The notes beneath the pieces were generated by a model that saw nothing but the letters and a program-made list of their open reading frames with translations, had not been told where the DNA came from and searched no databases. The position numbers and the translations under genes are program-made. From assembly GCF_002327185.1 (NCBI RefSeq), contig NZ_CP018624.1, forward strand, positions 1,364,001-1,428,000: 64,000 nucleotides of DNA, read 5' to 3'. Positions 37,838-47,273 of this stretch are shown here, one piece after another (position 1 is the stretch's first letter; each line of letters starts with the position of its first letter). Source of the stretch: Clostridium chauvoei. Its GTDB lineage: Bacteria > Bacillota > Clostridia > Clostridiales > Clostridiaceae.

Positions 37838-38161
37838 CTAGATATTATTTTTAAATTCCTCTTTTATAATATCTGTTGTATCAACTAATAGTACATCTAT
37901 ACCTGCTTTTTTTACATGATCCCAAGGAACTTCTATATCTTCTTCTTTACTAAACCAATTTTTATCAATAGATGGTAATATTATAGCTACCACTTTACTC
38001 TCCTTAATATCTATAACAACATCTTTAACGAATCCTAATTTAGCACCATTTTTTATATCTATAACTTCCATTGATCTTAATGCATTTAATGAATGTAAGA
38101 TTAAATCACTATCCATATTTTCATTATTTTCTTCATTCATCATACCACCCATAAAGTTCAT
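37838..38161 (-). CDS. YlmC/YmxH family PRC-barrel sporulation protein
   Basis: This 107-residue protein has a PRC-barrel core with the pattern LRSMEVIDIKNGAKLGFVKD and a tail WDHVKKAGIDVLLVD. Family members lie next to sigG or in sporulation clusters in most spore formers, but their molecular role is unknown. Start ATG 38161 has GGGGGA upstream. The N-terminal 20 residues, rich in Met, Asn and Glu, are less conserved, so the start is uncertain. Confidence 0.85.
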   Translation of the reverse strand: MNFMGGMMNEENNENMDSDLILHSLNALRSMEVIDIKNGAKLGFVKDVVIDIKESKVVAIILPSIDKNWFSKEEDIEVPWDHVKKAGIDVLLVDTTDIIKEEFKNNI

Positions 38162-38224
38162 TCTTCATCCCCCCATACATTATATATTAATTATTATATG
38201 CATCTCCTCTTTAATTAATGCTTT

Positions 38225-38259
38225 AGCTAAAATGAAGATTTATTATCCTCATTTTAGCT
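38225..38259. repeat. 11 base pair perfect inverted repeat upstream of ylmC
   Basis: AGCTAAAATGA (38225-38235) and TCATTTTAGCT (38249-38259) are perfectly complementary with a 13-base spacer. There is no good T-run on the minus strand. It lies between the sigG terminator and ylmC and could be an operator or a stability element. Confidence 0.6.
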
Positions 38260-38317
38260 TTCCTTTAATGTTTTTATAGTTTTTATCTTTGGCGATAGGC
38301 TATGAAAAATATATAAA

Positions 38318-38338
38318 AGAGCTCAAAAATTGAGCTCT
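38318..38338 (-). terminator. Intrinsic terminator overlapping the sigG stop codon
   Basis: AGAGCTCA and TGAGCTCT pair with a five-base loop, followed on the minus strand by TTTTATAT. The first arm overlaps the sigG stop codon. Confidence 0.8.
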
Positions 38339-39116
38339 ATACATATTTTTTCATGTGCTTTAAGGCTGTCTTTTCTAGTCTTGAAACTTGAGCTTGTGAT
38401 ATTCCTATTTCGTCAGCTACTTCCATTTGTGTTCTTCCATTAAAGAACCTTAATGTTAAAATTAATTTTTCTCTATCATTTAATTTTTTCATAGCTTCCT
38501 TTATAGATATGTTTTCAAGCCAATTTTCATCGCTGTTTTTAGAATCGCTGATTTGATCCATGACATAAATAGCATCTCCACCATCATGATAAATTGGTTC
38601 AAAAAGAGAAACTGGATCTTGAATGGCATCAAGGGCAAACACCACTTCTTCTCTTGGTAAGTTTAACTCCTTTGCTATTTGAGAGACGGTTGGTTCCTTA
38701 TTATTGTCCTTTATAAGTCTATCTCTAACTAAAAGGGCCTTATATGCAATATCTCTTAAAGATCTGCTTACTCTTATTGAGTTATTGTCTCTTAAGTACC
38801 TTCTAATTTCTCCTATTATCATAGGAACAGCATAAGTTGAAAACTTAACATTTTGACCTAAATCAAAGTTATCAATGGCTTTCATAAGGCCAATGCACCC
38901 TACTTGAAATAAGTCATCTACATTTTCTCCTCTATTATTAAACCTTTGAATCACACTAAGGACTAATCTTAAATTACCTTTAATAAAAGTTTCTCTTGCA
39001 GTAGTATCTCCTGCTCTCATACTAAGTAGTAATTCTCTTTTTTCTTTTTCTTTTAATATTGGTAATTTTGAAGTATTTACTCCACATATTTCTACCTTAT
39101 TAATGATCAAAATCAT
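38337..39116 (-). CDS. sigG: RNA polymerase sporulation sigma factor SigG
   Basis: This protein of about 259 residues is the late forespore sigma factor. The NKVEICGV(N/D)TSKLP N-terminus is diagnostic. Region 2 includes FQVGCIGLMKAIDNFD and KFSTYAVPMIIGEIRRYLRD, and the region 4 helix-turn-helix is EIGISQAQVSRLEKTALKHM. I prefer ATG 39116 (AAGGGG just upstream) or the TTG two codons later over the ATG at 39140. It follows sigE and spoIIGA as in B. subtilis. Confidence 0.96.
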   Translation of the reverse strand: MILIINKVEICGVNTSKLPILKEKEKRELLLSMRAGDTTARETFIKGNLRLVLSVIQRFNNRGENVDDLFQVGCIGLMKAIDNFDLGQNVKFSTYAVPMIIGEIRRYLRDNNSIRVSRSLRDIAYKALLVRDRLIKDNNKEPTVSQIAKELNLPREEVVFALDAIQDPVSLFEPIYHDGGDAIYVMDQISDSKNSDENWLENISIKEAMKKLNDREKLILTLRFFNGRTQMEVADEIGISQAQVSRLEKTALKHMKKYV

Positions 39117-39191
39117 CAACCCCTTCGGAAGTAATAACATACTGCATTTAAAAGTATTTCCGATAGAGTTTACTTTTATACTAAAGACAAC

Positions 39192-39899
39192 CTAAATCAT
39201 TTTATTGATTTCTTTTTTAAGTCTACTTATTATCTTTTTTTCTAGCCTTGAAATATATGATTGTGATATCCCAAGCATGTCAGCTACTTCCTTCTGAGTC
39301 TTTTCTCTTGTTCCATTTAACCCAAATCTTAATTTTACAATTTCTTTTTCTCTTTCATTAAGATGTTTTAATGCTAAAAATAATAATTGCTTGTCTACCT
39401 CATCTTCTATTAAATTATAAACAGTATCATTTTCTGTTCCCAAAATATCCGATAACAATAATTCATTTCCATCCCAATCTATGTTTAAAGGTTCATAAAA
39501 GGATATCTCTGCTTTTACCTTACTATTTCTTCTAAGATACATAAGAATTTCATTTTCTATACACCTTGAGGCATAGGTTGCAAGTTTTATTTTCTTTTCA
39601 GGATTAAATGTATTAACAGCTTTTATAAGTCCTATTGTTCCTACTGATATCAAATCTTCTACACAAACTCCTGTATTTTCAAACTTTCTTGCTATATATA
39701 CAACTAATCTTAAATTTCTTTCAATTAATATATCTCTAATTGATTCATCGCCTTTTATTAATTTATTAACTAGTTCCTCTTCTTCCTCTTTCTTTAGTGG
39801 TGGTGGTAAAGAATCATTTCCCCCTACATAGTGAACTTTACTTTTAAATAACTTTAATTTTTGTATAATTCTATTTAATAATACATCTAACCTTAACAT
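39192..39899 (-). CDS. sigE: RNA polymerase sporulation sigma factor SigE precursor (pro-SigE)
   Basis: This 235-residue early mother-cell sigma factor is made as an inactive precursor. The first about 27 residues form the basic amphipathic pro-sequence, removed near KVHYVGGND by SpoIIGA. Region 2 ([15 protein letters not shown]) and region 4 ([17 protein letters not shown]) are intact. It lies 9 bases after spoIIGA, its processing protease. Confidence 0.97.
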   Translation of the reverse strand: MLRLDVLLNRIIQKLKLFKSKVHYVGGNDSLPPPLKKEEEEELVNKLIKGDESIRDILIERNLRLVVYIARKFENTGVCVEDLISVGTIGLIKAVNTFNPEKKIKLATYASRCIENEILMYLRRNSKVKAEISFYEPLNIDWDGNELLLSDILGTENDTVYNLIEDEVDKQLLFLALKHLNEREKEIVKLRFGLNGTREKTQKEVADMLGISQSYISRLEKKIISRLKKEINKMI

Positions 39900-39908
39900 A
39901 CTCTCCTC

Positions 39909-40709
39909 CTATATAATACCTCTTGATAATAATGCATTAAATTCATTTTCTTTACTTAATTTATTATTCTTGCAACTGCAAATAATTGCATCTATAGTTC
40001 TCCAATCTTCATTTTGTTGTCTAACCTTAATCTTTTCTCCTTTGAATCCCTTTAATTTACCATCCTCACCTATAGTGCTGTATGAGATATAATAAGCCTT
40101 TTCATCTGGTATATTCATAGTATCTATTAGTTCATTTTCAACTATAATACATGGCAAATTAGTTACTGGCTCTCTTAGTTCATTTCCTGTATCTAAAAAT
40201 CCTTTCAAACATACTTTTTTTTCATTGTAAGAAAACTCGATATCATATAATAAATTTTTAATTAAAGCTCTTTCTCGTAAATAATCTACAATCCTAACTA
40301 TAACTATGTATAGTATCATTATTGAAACAATTATATATTTTATTGAATAATTGCTTATAATAAAATCTTTTGAAATAGAATATTGATTTTGCATTAATGA
40401 AAAGGTAAAACATATTCCACATAATGTAAAGGACCCTATAAAGAAGGTAATCACTGCCTTTATTATAGTTCCTAAAGTTCTTTTTTTAACCGTTAACATT
40501 ATCATAATTAATGCTACTAGTATTTTCCCAACTAATGATGTAAGTACAGGAATTTTTATAAATAAAGCTAGAGTATATAATCCTCCAAGTACTGCCCCTA
40601 CATAAATACTCTTCCTATACTCAAATCTTAGTAGCTTCATAGTAATTAATAATAAAAATAGATTTACAATAAAATTCTCAATAAAAACTACATCAACATA
40701 CACAACCAT
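39909..40709 (-). CDS. spoIIGA: Pro-SigE processing protease SpoIIGA
   Basis: This 266-residue protein has five predicted N-terminal membrane helices (about 1-155). A C-terminal aspartic protease domain follows, with the active-site motif FLDTGN. It cleaves pro-SigE in the septal membrane of the mother cell when signalled by SpoIIR. It is the first gene of the spoIIGA-sigE pair. The C-terminal protease region is shorter than in B. subtilis but retains the catalytic motif. Confidence 0.95.
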   Translation of the reverse strand: MVVYVDVVFIENFIVNLFLLLITMKLLRFEYRKSIYVGAVLGGLYTLALFIKIPVLTSLVGKILVALIMIMLTVKKRTLGTIIKAVITFFIGSFTLCGICFTFSLMQNQYSISKDFIISNYSIKYIIVSIMILYIVIVRIVDYLRERALIKNLLYDIEFSYNEKKVCLKGFLDTGNELREPVTNLPCIIVENELIDTMNIPDEKAYYISYSTIGEDGKLKGFKGEKIKVRQQNEDWRTIDAIICSCKNNKLSKENEFNALLSRGII

Positions 40710-40756
40710 TCCTTGTTCCTCCCTTGTATTAAATTATAAACTTTGATACTTCAAAA

Positions 40757-40767
40757 TTTTGTCATAA
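40757..40767. promoter_or_regulatory. Possible Spo0A box upstream of spoIIGA
   Basis: TTTTGTCATAA resembles the 0A box TTTGTCGAAA on the plus strand with mismatches in the last bases. The spoIIG operon is Spo0A-dependent in known spore formers. This is a weak match in AT-rich DNA. Confidence 0.3.
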
Positions 40768-40874
40768 TAACTAACCTTTAAATATATTTTTCCCCCTTGT
40801 TTTTTACATTTAATTACAGTTATGTAGTTTATTAATTTAAATATATCTACCTTAATTTATTTTTTATAAAAATA

Positions 40875-40905
40875 AAAGACGAGGATTTATGAATCCTCGT
40901 CTTTT
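40875..40905 (-). terminator. Intrinsic terminator of ftsZ
   Basis: AAAAGACGAGGATT and AATCCTCGTCTTTT form a 14 base pair stem with a three-base loop and T-rich flank on the minus strand, about 30 bases after the ftsZ stop. Confidence 0.92.
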
Positions 40906-40935
40906 AAATACTATAATAAACTTTTAAGTAAATAC

Positions 40936-42057
40936 TTATTTTCTTGATCTTAAGAAACTTGGTATATTAACACTATCTGTATCAATATCTAATAATGGAT
41001 CTACTCTCTTTGGCTGCTCCATAACTATTTCTTCTTTTTGTACTGTTTCTTTTACTACAGTTCTCTTTTCTACTACAGGCTTTTCTACAGATAATGAATG
41101 GTTTTCTTCTTCAAATCCAGTTGCAATAACTGTAATTCTAATTTCATCTGTTAGAGTTTCATCTATAACAGCACCAAATATTATGTTAGCATCTGGGTCA
41201 GCAGATTCTCTTACTATATCAGCAGCTTCATATACTTCAATAGCTCCTAAATCTACGCCACCTGTAAAGTTAATTATAACTCCTGTAGCTCCATCTATTG
41301 AAGTTTCTAATAATGGTGATGAAATCGCTTGTCTTACTGCATCTTGAGCTTTATTATCTCCAGTACCATGTCCAACTCCCATGTGAGCTAATCCTTTATT
41401 TAACATAACAGTTTCTATGTCAGCAAAGTCAGCATTAACAACCCCAGGAATTGTAATAAGGTCAGATATAGCTTGAACACCTTGTCTTAATACATCATCA
41501 GCTAATTTAAATGAATCTAGAAGAGTTGTCTTCTTATCAGCCATTGATAATAATCTTTCATTTGGAATGATAACAAGTGTATCTACAGCATTCATTAGGT
41601 TTTCAATCCCCATTTCAGCATGTCTCATTCTTCTTTTCCCTTCAAATGGGAATGGTTTAGTAACAACACCTACTGTTAATATATTCATAGCTTTTGCTAT
41701 TTCTGCAACTACTGGAGCTGCTCCTGTACCTGTTCCACCACCCATTCCAGCTGTGATGAATACCATGTTGGCACCTTTTATTGCTTCTGCTATTTCTTCT
41801 CTGCTTTCTTCTGCAGCTTTTTTTCCTATTTCAGGATTAGCACCTGCGCCTAACCCCTTTGTAAGCTTATCACCAATTTGAATTTTAACATTTGCATGAG
41901 ATAACATTAATGCTTGTTTATCTGTATTAACAGCTATAAATTCAACATTTTTTAAACCTTCAGCTATCATTCTATTAACGGCATTTCCACCGCCGCCACC
42001 ACAACCAATAACTTTAATATTGGTTAATTCTTGCATATCTACTTCGAAATCTAACAA
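40936..42057 (-). CDS. ftsZ: Cell division protein FtsZ
   Basis: This 373-residue tubulin-like GTPase forms the division ring. The tubulin signature GGGTGTG lies at 106-112 and the N-terminal [10 protein letters not shown] loop is intact. The C-terminal conserved peptide is seen as [10 protein letters not shown], the site that binds FtsA, SepF or ZapA-like partners. The start is a TTG with AAAGGAGG eight bases upstream. ftsA, usually next to ftsZ, is absent here; an 870-base gap occupies that side. Confidence 0.97.
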   Translation of the reverse strand: MLDFEVDMQELTNIKVIGCGGGGGNAVNRMIAEGLKNVEFIAVNTDKQALMLSHANVKIQIGDKLTKGLGAGANPEIGKKAAEESREEIAEAIKGANMVFITAGMGGGTGTGAAPVVAEIAKAMNILTVGVVTKPFPFEGKRRMRHAEMGIENLMNAVDTLVIIPNERLLSMADKKTTLLDSFKLADDVLRQGVQAISDLITIPGVVNADFADIETVMLNKGLAHMGVGHGTGDNKAQDAVRQAISSPLLETSIDGATGVIINFTGGVDLGAIEVYEAADIVRESADPDANIIFGAVIDETLTDEIRITVIATGFEEENHSLSVEKPVVEKRTVVKETVQKEEIVMEQPKRVDPLLDIDTDSVNIPSFLRSRK

Positions 42058-42928
42058 AACAATTCCTCCTTTAGAAAATATCTACTAGTAATTTTTACTT
42101 TGTTCCACATATTATCTTCTTTTCTATCCTATCTTTTCACTAATTCATTATGGCTTTGCAAATTAAATTCTTCTTCACATAATATAATTTTAACTCATTA
42201 TGTATATCTTTAACAATAGTAAAAGAGTCAAAGTTGAAGAAATTTGTAATCCCAATTGTTTTTTTGTAAGACAATAGATTTATACTACTATTTATCTTAA
42301 TTATTAATTCCTTAAAAGAAATTAATACAAATGCCATAGAAAATTATACTACTATTCCTATAAAAATAGCCAGTATTTTTGAATTTAACTTTAATAAAAT
42401 TCAACATTTCTTTTATTCTAGCATCTAAAATCAAATAAAACAACTGTTTATCTACATTAAGTGTTTTAATTCTAATTATATTTTATTTTACATTTAATAA
42501 ATAAAACTTTTCTTTCATTCTTCTACATAAATATTAAGATATTTATGTTTTAAGAATGTAATTATACTAACACCCTCTCCCATTTTATTATCTTTTGTTA
42601 AAAGCAATAATCTTATAACTATTTAATTAGCTTAAACCTTTTTACTATATAATTAATTCTTTAACGAATTTGTACGCTTCTAATATTAAGCTTCTAATTT
42701 AATATATAGCTTTTAAGATTATATTTAGAGTTTTATATTATGTAAAGCCTACTTAAATGAAATTTTATACCCATTAGATTTACAATAACTCCATTCTAAT
42801 CTGCTTGAAGACACTACTATATATACTATTCAACATTAATATAAATTTTCCTTCATAAAATTTATTCCAAATTATAGATTTATAAAAAAACATTAAAGAT
42901 GTTAACTAAAAGTTAACATCTTTAATGT
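42058..42928. other. 870-base gap with no supported gene between pilT and ftsZ
   Basis: This is the longest non-coding stretch in the window and is extremely AT-rich. Only short ORFs occur, the best being 65 codons on the minus strand (42140-42337) with no ribosome site, low complexity and no family likeness. The right end carries the pilT terminator. No tRNA or riboswitch is evident. It may hold the ftsZ promoter region and decayed DNA of a lost gene. Confidence 0.7.
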
Positions 42929-42931
42929 TTA
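42887..42931 (-). terminator. Long intrinsic terminator of pilT
   Basis: AAACATTAAAGATGTTAAC and its complement form a 19 base pair perfect stem with a five-base loop. On the minus strand it is followed by a run of seven T. The first arm overlaps the pilT stop codon. Confidence 0.93.
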
Positions 42932-43984
42932 AAGCATCATTATTCTCTTTATAGTTTCTCTATCTACTGAGTAACTAAAGGCAGTTTCTATACTTATAAT
43001 GCCTCTTCTATATAATTCTGAAAGAGACATATCCATTGTTTTCATACCATATTTATTGCCCGTTTGTATAGCTGACTCTATTTGATAAGTTTTTCCTTCT
43101 CTAATTAGATTTTGTATTCCTGGAGTTGTTACCATAGTTTCCATTGCTACTACTCTACCTGAATTATCTGAATTAGGTACAAGTTGTTGAGATATCACAC
43201 CCTTAAGCACAGCTGATAGTTGTACTCTAACTTGTTGTTGTTGATGTGGTGGAAAAACATCTATAATTCTATCTATCGTTTTAGCCGCACCTATAGTATG
43301 TAGTGTGGAGAATACTAAATGACCCGTTTCTGCTGCCGTTAAGGCAATAGAAATAGTTTCTAAATCTCTCATCTCTCCTACTAAGATAACATCTGGGTCT
43401 TCTCTTAATATTGCTTTTAAAGCACTTTCATAACTTTTGCTATCTTTTCCTATTTCTCTTTGATTAATTATACACTTATTATGTTTGTGTAAATATTCAA
43501 TTGGATCTTCTAATGTAATTATATGAGCTTCTCTTGTGTTGTTTATTTCATTTATCATAGCTGCTAAAGTAGTGCTTTTTCCACTACCTGTAGATCCTGT
43601 TACTAAAACTAATCCTCTTTGATTTTTTAACATATCTTTTATAACATTTGGATGTTTAAGTTCATCAAGTGTTGGTATCTTTAAAGCAATAACTCTTATT
43701 GCAATTGCATCACTATTTCTTTGTTTAAATATATTCACCCTAAATCTTCCAATTCCAGGTAATGAGTAAGATATATCTAACTCTCCTATTTTATTATACT
43801 CTTCATATCTGGCTTCCAATATTTCATTTGCAAAAGCTTCCATATCATCTGGTGTTAACTTATTAGTTCCAAGTTTCATTAATTTCCCATTATTTCTTAT
43901 AATAGGCGGTAACCCAACTGTCAAATGCAGATCTGATGCTTCTGCCTCTATTGTCTTACTTAGTAAATCACGTAAAAAATACAT
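42929..43984 (-). CDS. pilT: Type IV pilus retraction ATPase PilT
   Basis: This 351-residue hexameric ATPase depolymerises type IV pili and drives gliding or twitching motility. Walker A GSTGSGKS is at 130-137, and the His box region has STLHTIGAAKTIDRI. The AIRE motif region of PilT is present as GIQNLIREGKTYQ. Length is normal. No other pilus gene is near; pilT is often unlinked from the main pilus operon in clostridia. Confidence 0.95.
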   Translation of the reverse strand: MYFLRDLLSKTIEAEASDLHLTVGLPPIIRNNGKLMKLGTNKLTPDDMEAFANEILEARYEEYNKIGELDISYSLPGIGRFRVNIFKQRNSDAIAIRVIALKIPTLDELKHPNVIKDMLKNQRGLVLVTGSTGSGKSTTLAAMINEINNTREAHIITLEDPIEYLHKHNKCIINQREIGKDSKSYESALKAILREDPDVILVGEMRDLETISIALTAAETGHLVFSTLHTIGAAKTIDRIIDVFPPHQQQQVRVQLSAVLKGVISQQLVPNSDNSGRVVAMETMVTTPGIQNLIREGKTYQIESAIQTGNKYGMKTMDMSLSELYRRGIISIETAFSYSVDRETIKRIMML

Positions 43985-44093
43985 TTTTATCCTCCTCTTG
44001 CATCATAGAAAAGCCCTATTAGTATTATATTCTATAAAAATCGTCACATTCCTTTTTTTTAATACATAATGTTTCAACAGGAGGATATATATT

Positions 44094-44789
44094 TTATTTG
44101 CTTGACATTTCTTTTTTTAACTTTTTAAGAGCCTTCTTTTCAATTCTTGAAACATATGATCTAGATATCCCCATAAGAGCAGCTATTTCTCTTTGTGTTC
44201 TACACCTTCCATCTATTAATCCATATCTCATTTTTAATATTTCCCCTTCTCTATCACTTAGAGAAACCCCTATCTTACTATATAATGATTTTATTTGGAG
44301 GTTACTTTCCACTTTTTCTAAAACAGAATCTTTTTCACTACTTAAAACATCAATTAAACATATTTCATTACCCTCTTTATCAACCCCTATTGGATCTTGA
44401 AGATATACTTCACTTTTTTGCTTTTTATTATTTCTAAATAGCATTAATATTTCATTTTCAATACATCTAGATGCATAAGTTGCAAGTCTTGTTCCTTTAG
44501 AACCATCAAAAGAATCTATTGCTTTTATTAACCCTACTGTTCCTATTGATATAAGCTCATCTACATCTTTATTCGGAAAAGTATATTTCTTAACTATATG
44601 TGCAACTAATCTTAAGTTCCTTTCTATAAGAACACTTTTAGCTTCTTTATCTCCTTCCTTTAAAAGTGCTAAGTAATACTGCTCTTCTTTTTCATCTAAA
44701 GGTTTAGGAAATGTATTACTACCTGCTATATATCCTGTTAAAAATATAGAATTACATAACAGTTCTATTATATTTGATATAAAAAACAC
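44094..44789 (-). CDS. sigK: RNA polymerase sporulation sigma factor SigK precursor (uninterrupted)
   Basis: This 231-residue late mother-cell sigma factor has a hydrophobic pro-sequence of about 20 residues, removed by SpoIVFB in homologues. GSNTFPKPLDEKEE follows as the mature start region. RLVAHIVKKY, ISIGTVGLIKAIDSFD and the region 4 HTH MGISRSYVSRIEKKAL are present. The gene is a single ORF with no skin-like insertion. Start is GTG with AGGAGGA upstream. About 30 bases upstream, CATAGTATA (44825-44817) fits a SigK-type -10. Confidence 0.95.
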   Translation of the reverse strand: MFFISNIIELLCNSIFLTGYIAGSNTFPKPLDEKEEQYYLALLKEGDKEAKSVLIERNLRLVAHIVKKYTFPNKDVDELISIGTVGLIKAIDSFDGSKGTRLATYASRCIENEILMLFRNNKKQKSEVYLQDPIGVDKEGNEICLIDVLSSEKDSVLEKVESNLQIKSLYSKIGVSLSDREGEILKMRYGLIDGRCRTQREIAALMGISRSYVSRIEKKALKKLKKEMSSK

Positions 44790-44917
44790 TTAACTTCCTC
44801 CTAATAGTGCTTATTATATACTATGATTAAGTACGAAAAAATTGCTTATACTATTAAAAATAAAGTTGGAATACTTTTTCATTTACTTTACATTTATATA
44901 CTAAAAGTTAAGAAAAT

Positions 44918-44952
44918 AAAAAAGCTCAATATATGAATATTAAGCTTTTTCT
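44918..44952 (-). terminator. Intrinsic terminator of the penicillin-binding protein gene
   Basis: AAAAAGCT and AAGCTTTTT with inner ATAT pairing form a stem followed by a T-run on the minus strand, just after the gene. Confidence 0.8.
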
Positions 44953-44962
44953 ATACTTATAA

Positions 44963-46579
44963 CTATTTTGCTATAGCTGTTACTACATCTCTAAATATAG
45001 GAGCACCTGTATTACCGCCACCTAGATCTCTACCATCTGGATGTTTTTCTCCTATATGTGGTGCAATAACTACTATTGTGTACTTTTTACCATCTTTAAT
45101 GAAGTATCCAGCAAACCATCCATGATTTGTACCACCTTCACCTGTTGAGGTTCCTGTTTTACCACCAATTTTAACACCTTCAACTTTCGCTTCAAACCCT
45201 GATCCTTCCCATATTACTTTTGACATTGTCTCTTGAGCTATTTTAGCAGAAGTTTGACTAAATATTCTTACTGACTCATTTTTAAACTTATGTATAGAAT
45301 TATTATCTTTGTCTAATACCTCTTCGATTATTGTAGGTTTTATATATACACCATCATTTACTACTGTATTATAAAGACCTGCCATTTGTAATGGAGTTAC
45401 CATAGTCGCTTGACCTATAGAAATATTATTCATACTATCTTCTCTTTTAGGTTTAACTCCTGTAGCTTCATTTGTACTTTCTCCTTCTAAACCTAAAACC
45501 CTTTGAAATAACCCCATTTTTTGGATATAATCCATAAATTTATCATACCCAATTAATCCACCTACTTTTGCAAAAACATCATTACAAGAAATTTTAAGAG
45601 CATCTTCTACAGACATAGTACCATGTGCATAAGATTTTCCGTGTTTACTACAAATAACTCCACTACATACAAATGTATCAGTAGGACGTATTAACCCTAA
45701 ATCTAATCCTATAGTTTCTGTAATTACTTTAAAAATTGATCCTGGTTCATATCCAAGTTGCTCTATACCTAAATTTACATTTGCTTGACTCTCATCCTTT
45801 TGAACCATAGCTCTTATTTTACCAGTTTCTGCTTCTGAAACTACTACGCCAACATTTTTTAAGAAACCGTAGTCTTCTCTTTTTAATATTTCTCTTATTT
45901 TATCTTCCCACTCTTTATTTATAGTTAACTTTATATTTTTATTATCTGCCCCTTCATCTACTTCACCATCACTATAAACAGCTTTATCATCTAAATAAAA
46001 CCTTGATTTGGGATATTTATTTTCTCCTATATATTTATTTAATTCCCATTGTAATGAACCTTCAACTTCTTCTTTATCACCTATTTTAGATAAAAAATTT
46101 TCTACTCTCCAAGCTTCCTTCGAATCAACTTCATCGTATACGTATGTGTAAATCCCTTTTACATTCTCTAATTTATTTATTTTATTGTATGTTTCTTCAC
46201 TTACTCTATAGTATCTTTTTCCACCTTCATTCATGATTTTTGTATAATTAAAATCAGTATCTTCTGACTTCATAATAAAATTAAGAGCCATTAAATCTTC
46301 CAAAGTTTCTTCATAATTATTTAGCATGAAAGGTTTTGTATCTAATACCATTATATACTTTTTGCTATAGTTTAACATATCTTTTCCATTGGTATCTAAT
46401 ATCTTATATCTAACTTGTGAAATATCTTCAGTTTGATGATTTGTCATTTCTCCTGTAACCATTTCTGTAGGATGAACCTGAAGAAAATAAAGCCTTCCCC
46501 CTAAAGCTATCAACAAAATAATGAAAATTCCAAATGTTAATCTTATTCTTTTTAAATTAATTAACTTCTTTCCACTCAA
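44963..46579 (-). CDS. Class B penicillin-binding protein (SpoVD/PBP2-like transpeptidase)
   Basis: This protein of about 538 residues crosslinks peptidoglycan. A single N-terminal membrane anchor (about 10-32) is followed by a dimerisation domain and the transpeptidase domain. The three catalytic motifs are SIFK (SxxK), SCN (SxN) and KTGTS. There are no PASTA repeats. I set the start at TTG 46579 because AGGGAGG lies six to eight bases upstream; a GTG at 46588 lies inside that site. That site is buried in an 18 base pair hairpin. The position beside sigK suggests, without proving, a role in spore cortex. Confidence 0.9.
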   Translation of the reverse strand: MSGKKLINLKRIRLTFGIFIILLIALGGRLYFLQVHPTEMVTGEMTNHQTEDISQVRYKILDTNGKDMLNYSKKYIMVLDTKPFMLNNYEETLEDLMALNFIMKSEDTDFNYTKIMNEGGKRYYRVSEETYNKINKLENVKGIYTYVYDEVDSKEAWRVENFLSKIGDKEEVEGSLQWELNKYIGENKYPKSRFYLDDKAVYSDGEVDEGADNKNIKLTINKEWEDKIREILKREDYGFLKNVGVVVSEAETGKIRAMVQKDESQANVNLGIEQLGYEPGSIFKVITETIGLDLGLIRPTDTFVCSGVICSKHGKSYAHGTMSVEDALKISCNDVFAKVGGLIGYDKFMDYIQKMGLFQRVLGLEGESTNEATGVKPKREDSMNNISIGQATMVTPLQMAGLYNTVVNDGVYIKPTIIEEVLDKDNNSIHKFKNESVRIFSQTSAKIAQETMSKVIWEGSGFEAKVEGVKIGGKTGTSTGEGGTNHGWFAGYFIKDGKKYTIVVIAPHIGEKHPDGRDLGGGNTGAPIFRDVVTAIAK

Positions 46580-46581
46580 AT

Positions 46582-46624
46582 AAAACACCTCCCTAGGCTT
46601 AATTCTAGCCTAGGGAGGTGTTTT
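46582..46624. terminator. 18 base pair perfect hairpin carrying the downstream ribosome site
   Basis: Arms 46582-46599 and 46607-46624 are perfectly complementary over 18 bases with a seven-base loop. T-runs flank both sides, so it can act as a bidirectional terminator after udk. On the minus strand the 3' arm contains AGGGAGG, the only ribosome site for the penicillin-binding protein. Confidence 0.85.
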
Positions 46625-46632
46625 TTATACAA

Positions 46633-47250
46633 CTATTTTAATATATCTTTTATTTTGGTAACCAATATATCTATAGCTACTTTATTTTGTCCCCCTTCTG
46701 GAACAATAATATCAGCATATCTCTTTGTTGGTTCTGTAAATTGCATGTGCATTGGTCTTACAACACCTAGATATTGTTCTATAACAGATTCTACAGTTCT
46801 TCCTCTTTCGTTTATATCTCTTACTAATCTTCTTAAAATTCTTATATCTGCATCAGTATCCACATAAACTTTTATGTCTAAAAGATCTCTAATTCTTTCG
46901 TCTTCTAATACTAATATACCTTCAACAATTATAATGTCTTTAGGTTCTATTCTTACAGTTTCTTTTGCTCTATTATGTGCTGAAAAGTCATAGATTGGTT
47001 TTTCTATTGCTTTTCCTTCCATTAAAGATTTTAAATGATCTATTAATAAATCATTATCAAAAGCTCTTGGATGGTCGTAGTTTGTTTTAACTCTTTCATC
47101 CATTGTTAAATGACTTTGATCTTTGTAGTACATATCTTGTTGTATCATTGCTATGCATTCATCTGCAAAACTTGAAAATATAGCATCTGCAATGGTACTT
47201 TTACCTGAACCAGTTCCTCCAGTTATTCCTATTAATATTGGTTTTTTCAT
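46633..47250 (-). CDS. udk: Uridine kinase
   Basis: This 205-residue enzyme phosphorylates uridine and cytidine with GTP or ATP. Walker A is GGTGSGKST near residue 11, and the substrate region [12 protein letters not shown] and RDINERGRT are typical. Length is normal. It follows the U32 peptidase gene by about 23 bases, the same order as in B. subtilis. Confidence 0.96.
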   Translation of the reverse strand: MKKPILIGITGGTGSGKSTIADAIFSSFADECIAMIQQDMYYKDQSHLTMDERVKTNYDHPRAFDNDLLIDHLKSLMEGKAIEKPIYDFSAHNRAKETVRIEPKDIIIVEGILVLEDERIRDLLDIKVYVDTDADIRILRRLVRDINERGRTVESVIEQYLGVVRPMHMQFTEPTKRYADIIVPEGGQNKVAIDILVTKIKDILK

Positions 47251-47273
47251 TTTGGAAATCCTCCCCGCTTATC

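Noticed and set aside
41567-41881. Plus-strand ORF inside ftsZ, and similar antisense ORFs in typA, alaS and fakA
   Set aside because: They are shadows of well-supported minus-strand genes, with no ribosome sites or family signatures.
42140-42337. 65-codon minus-strand ORF upstream of ftsZ
   Set aside because: It has no ribosome site, low-complexity AT-driven composition and no family likeness; treated as part of the gap.
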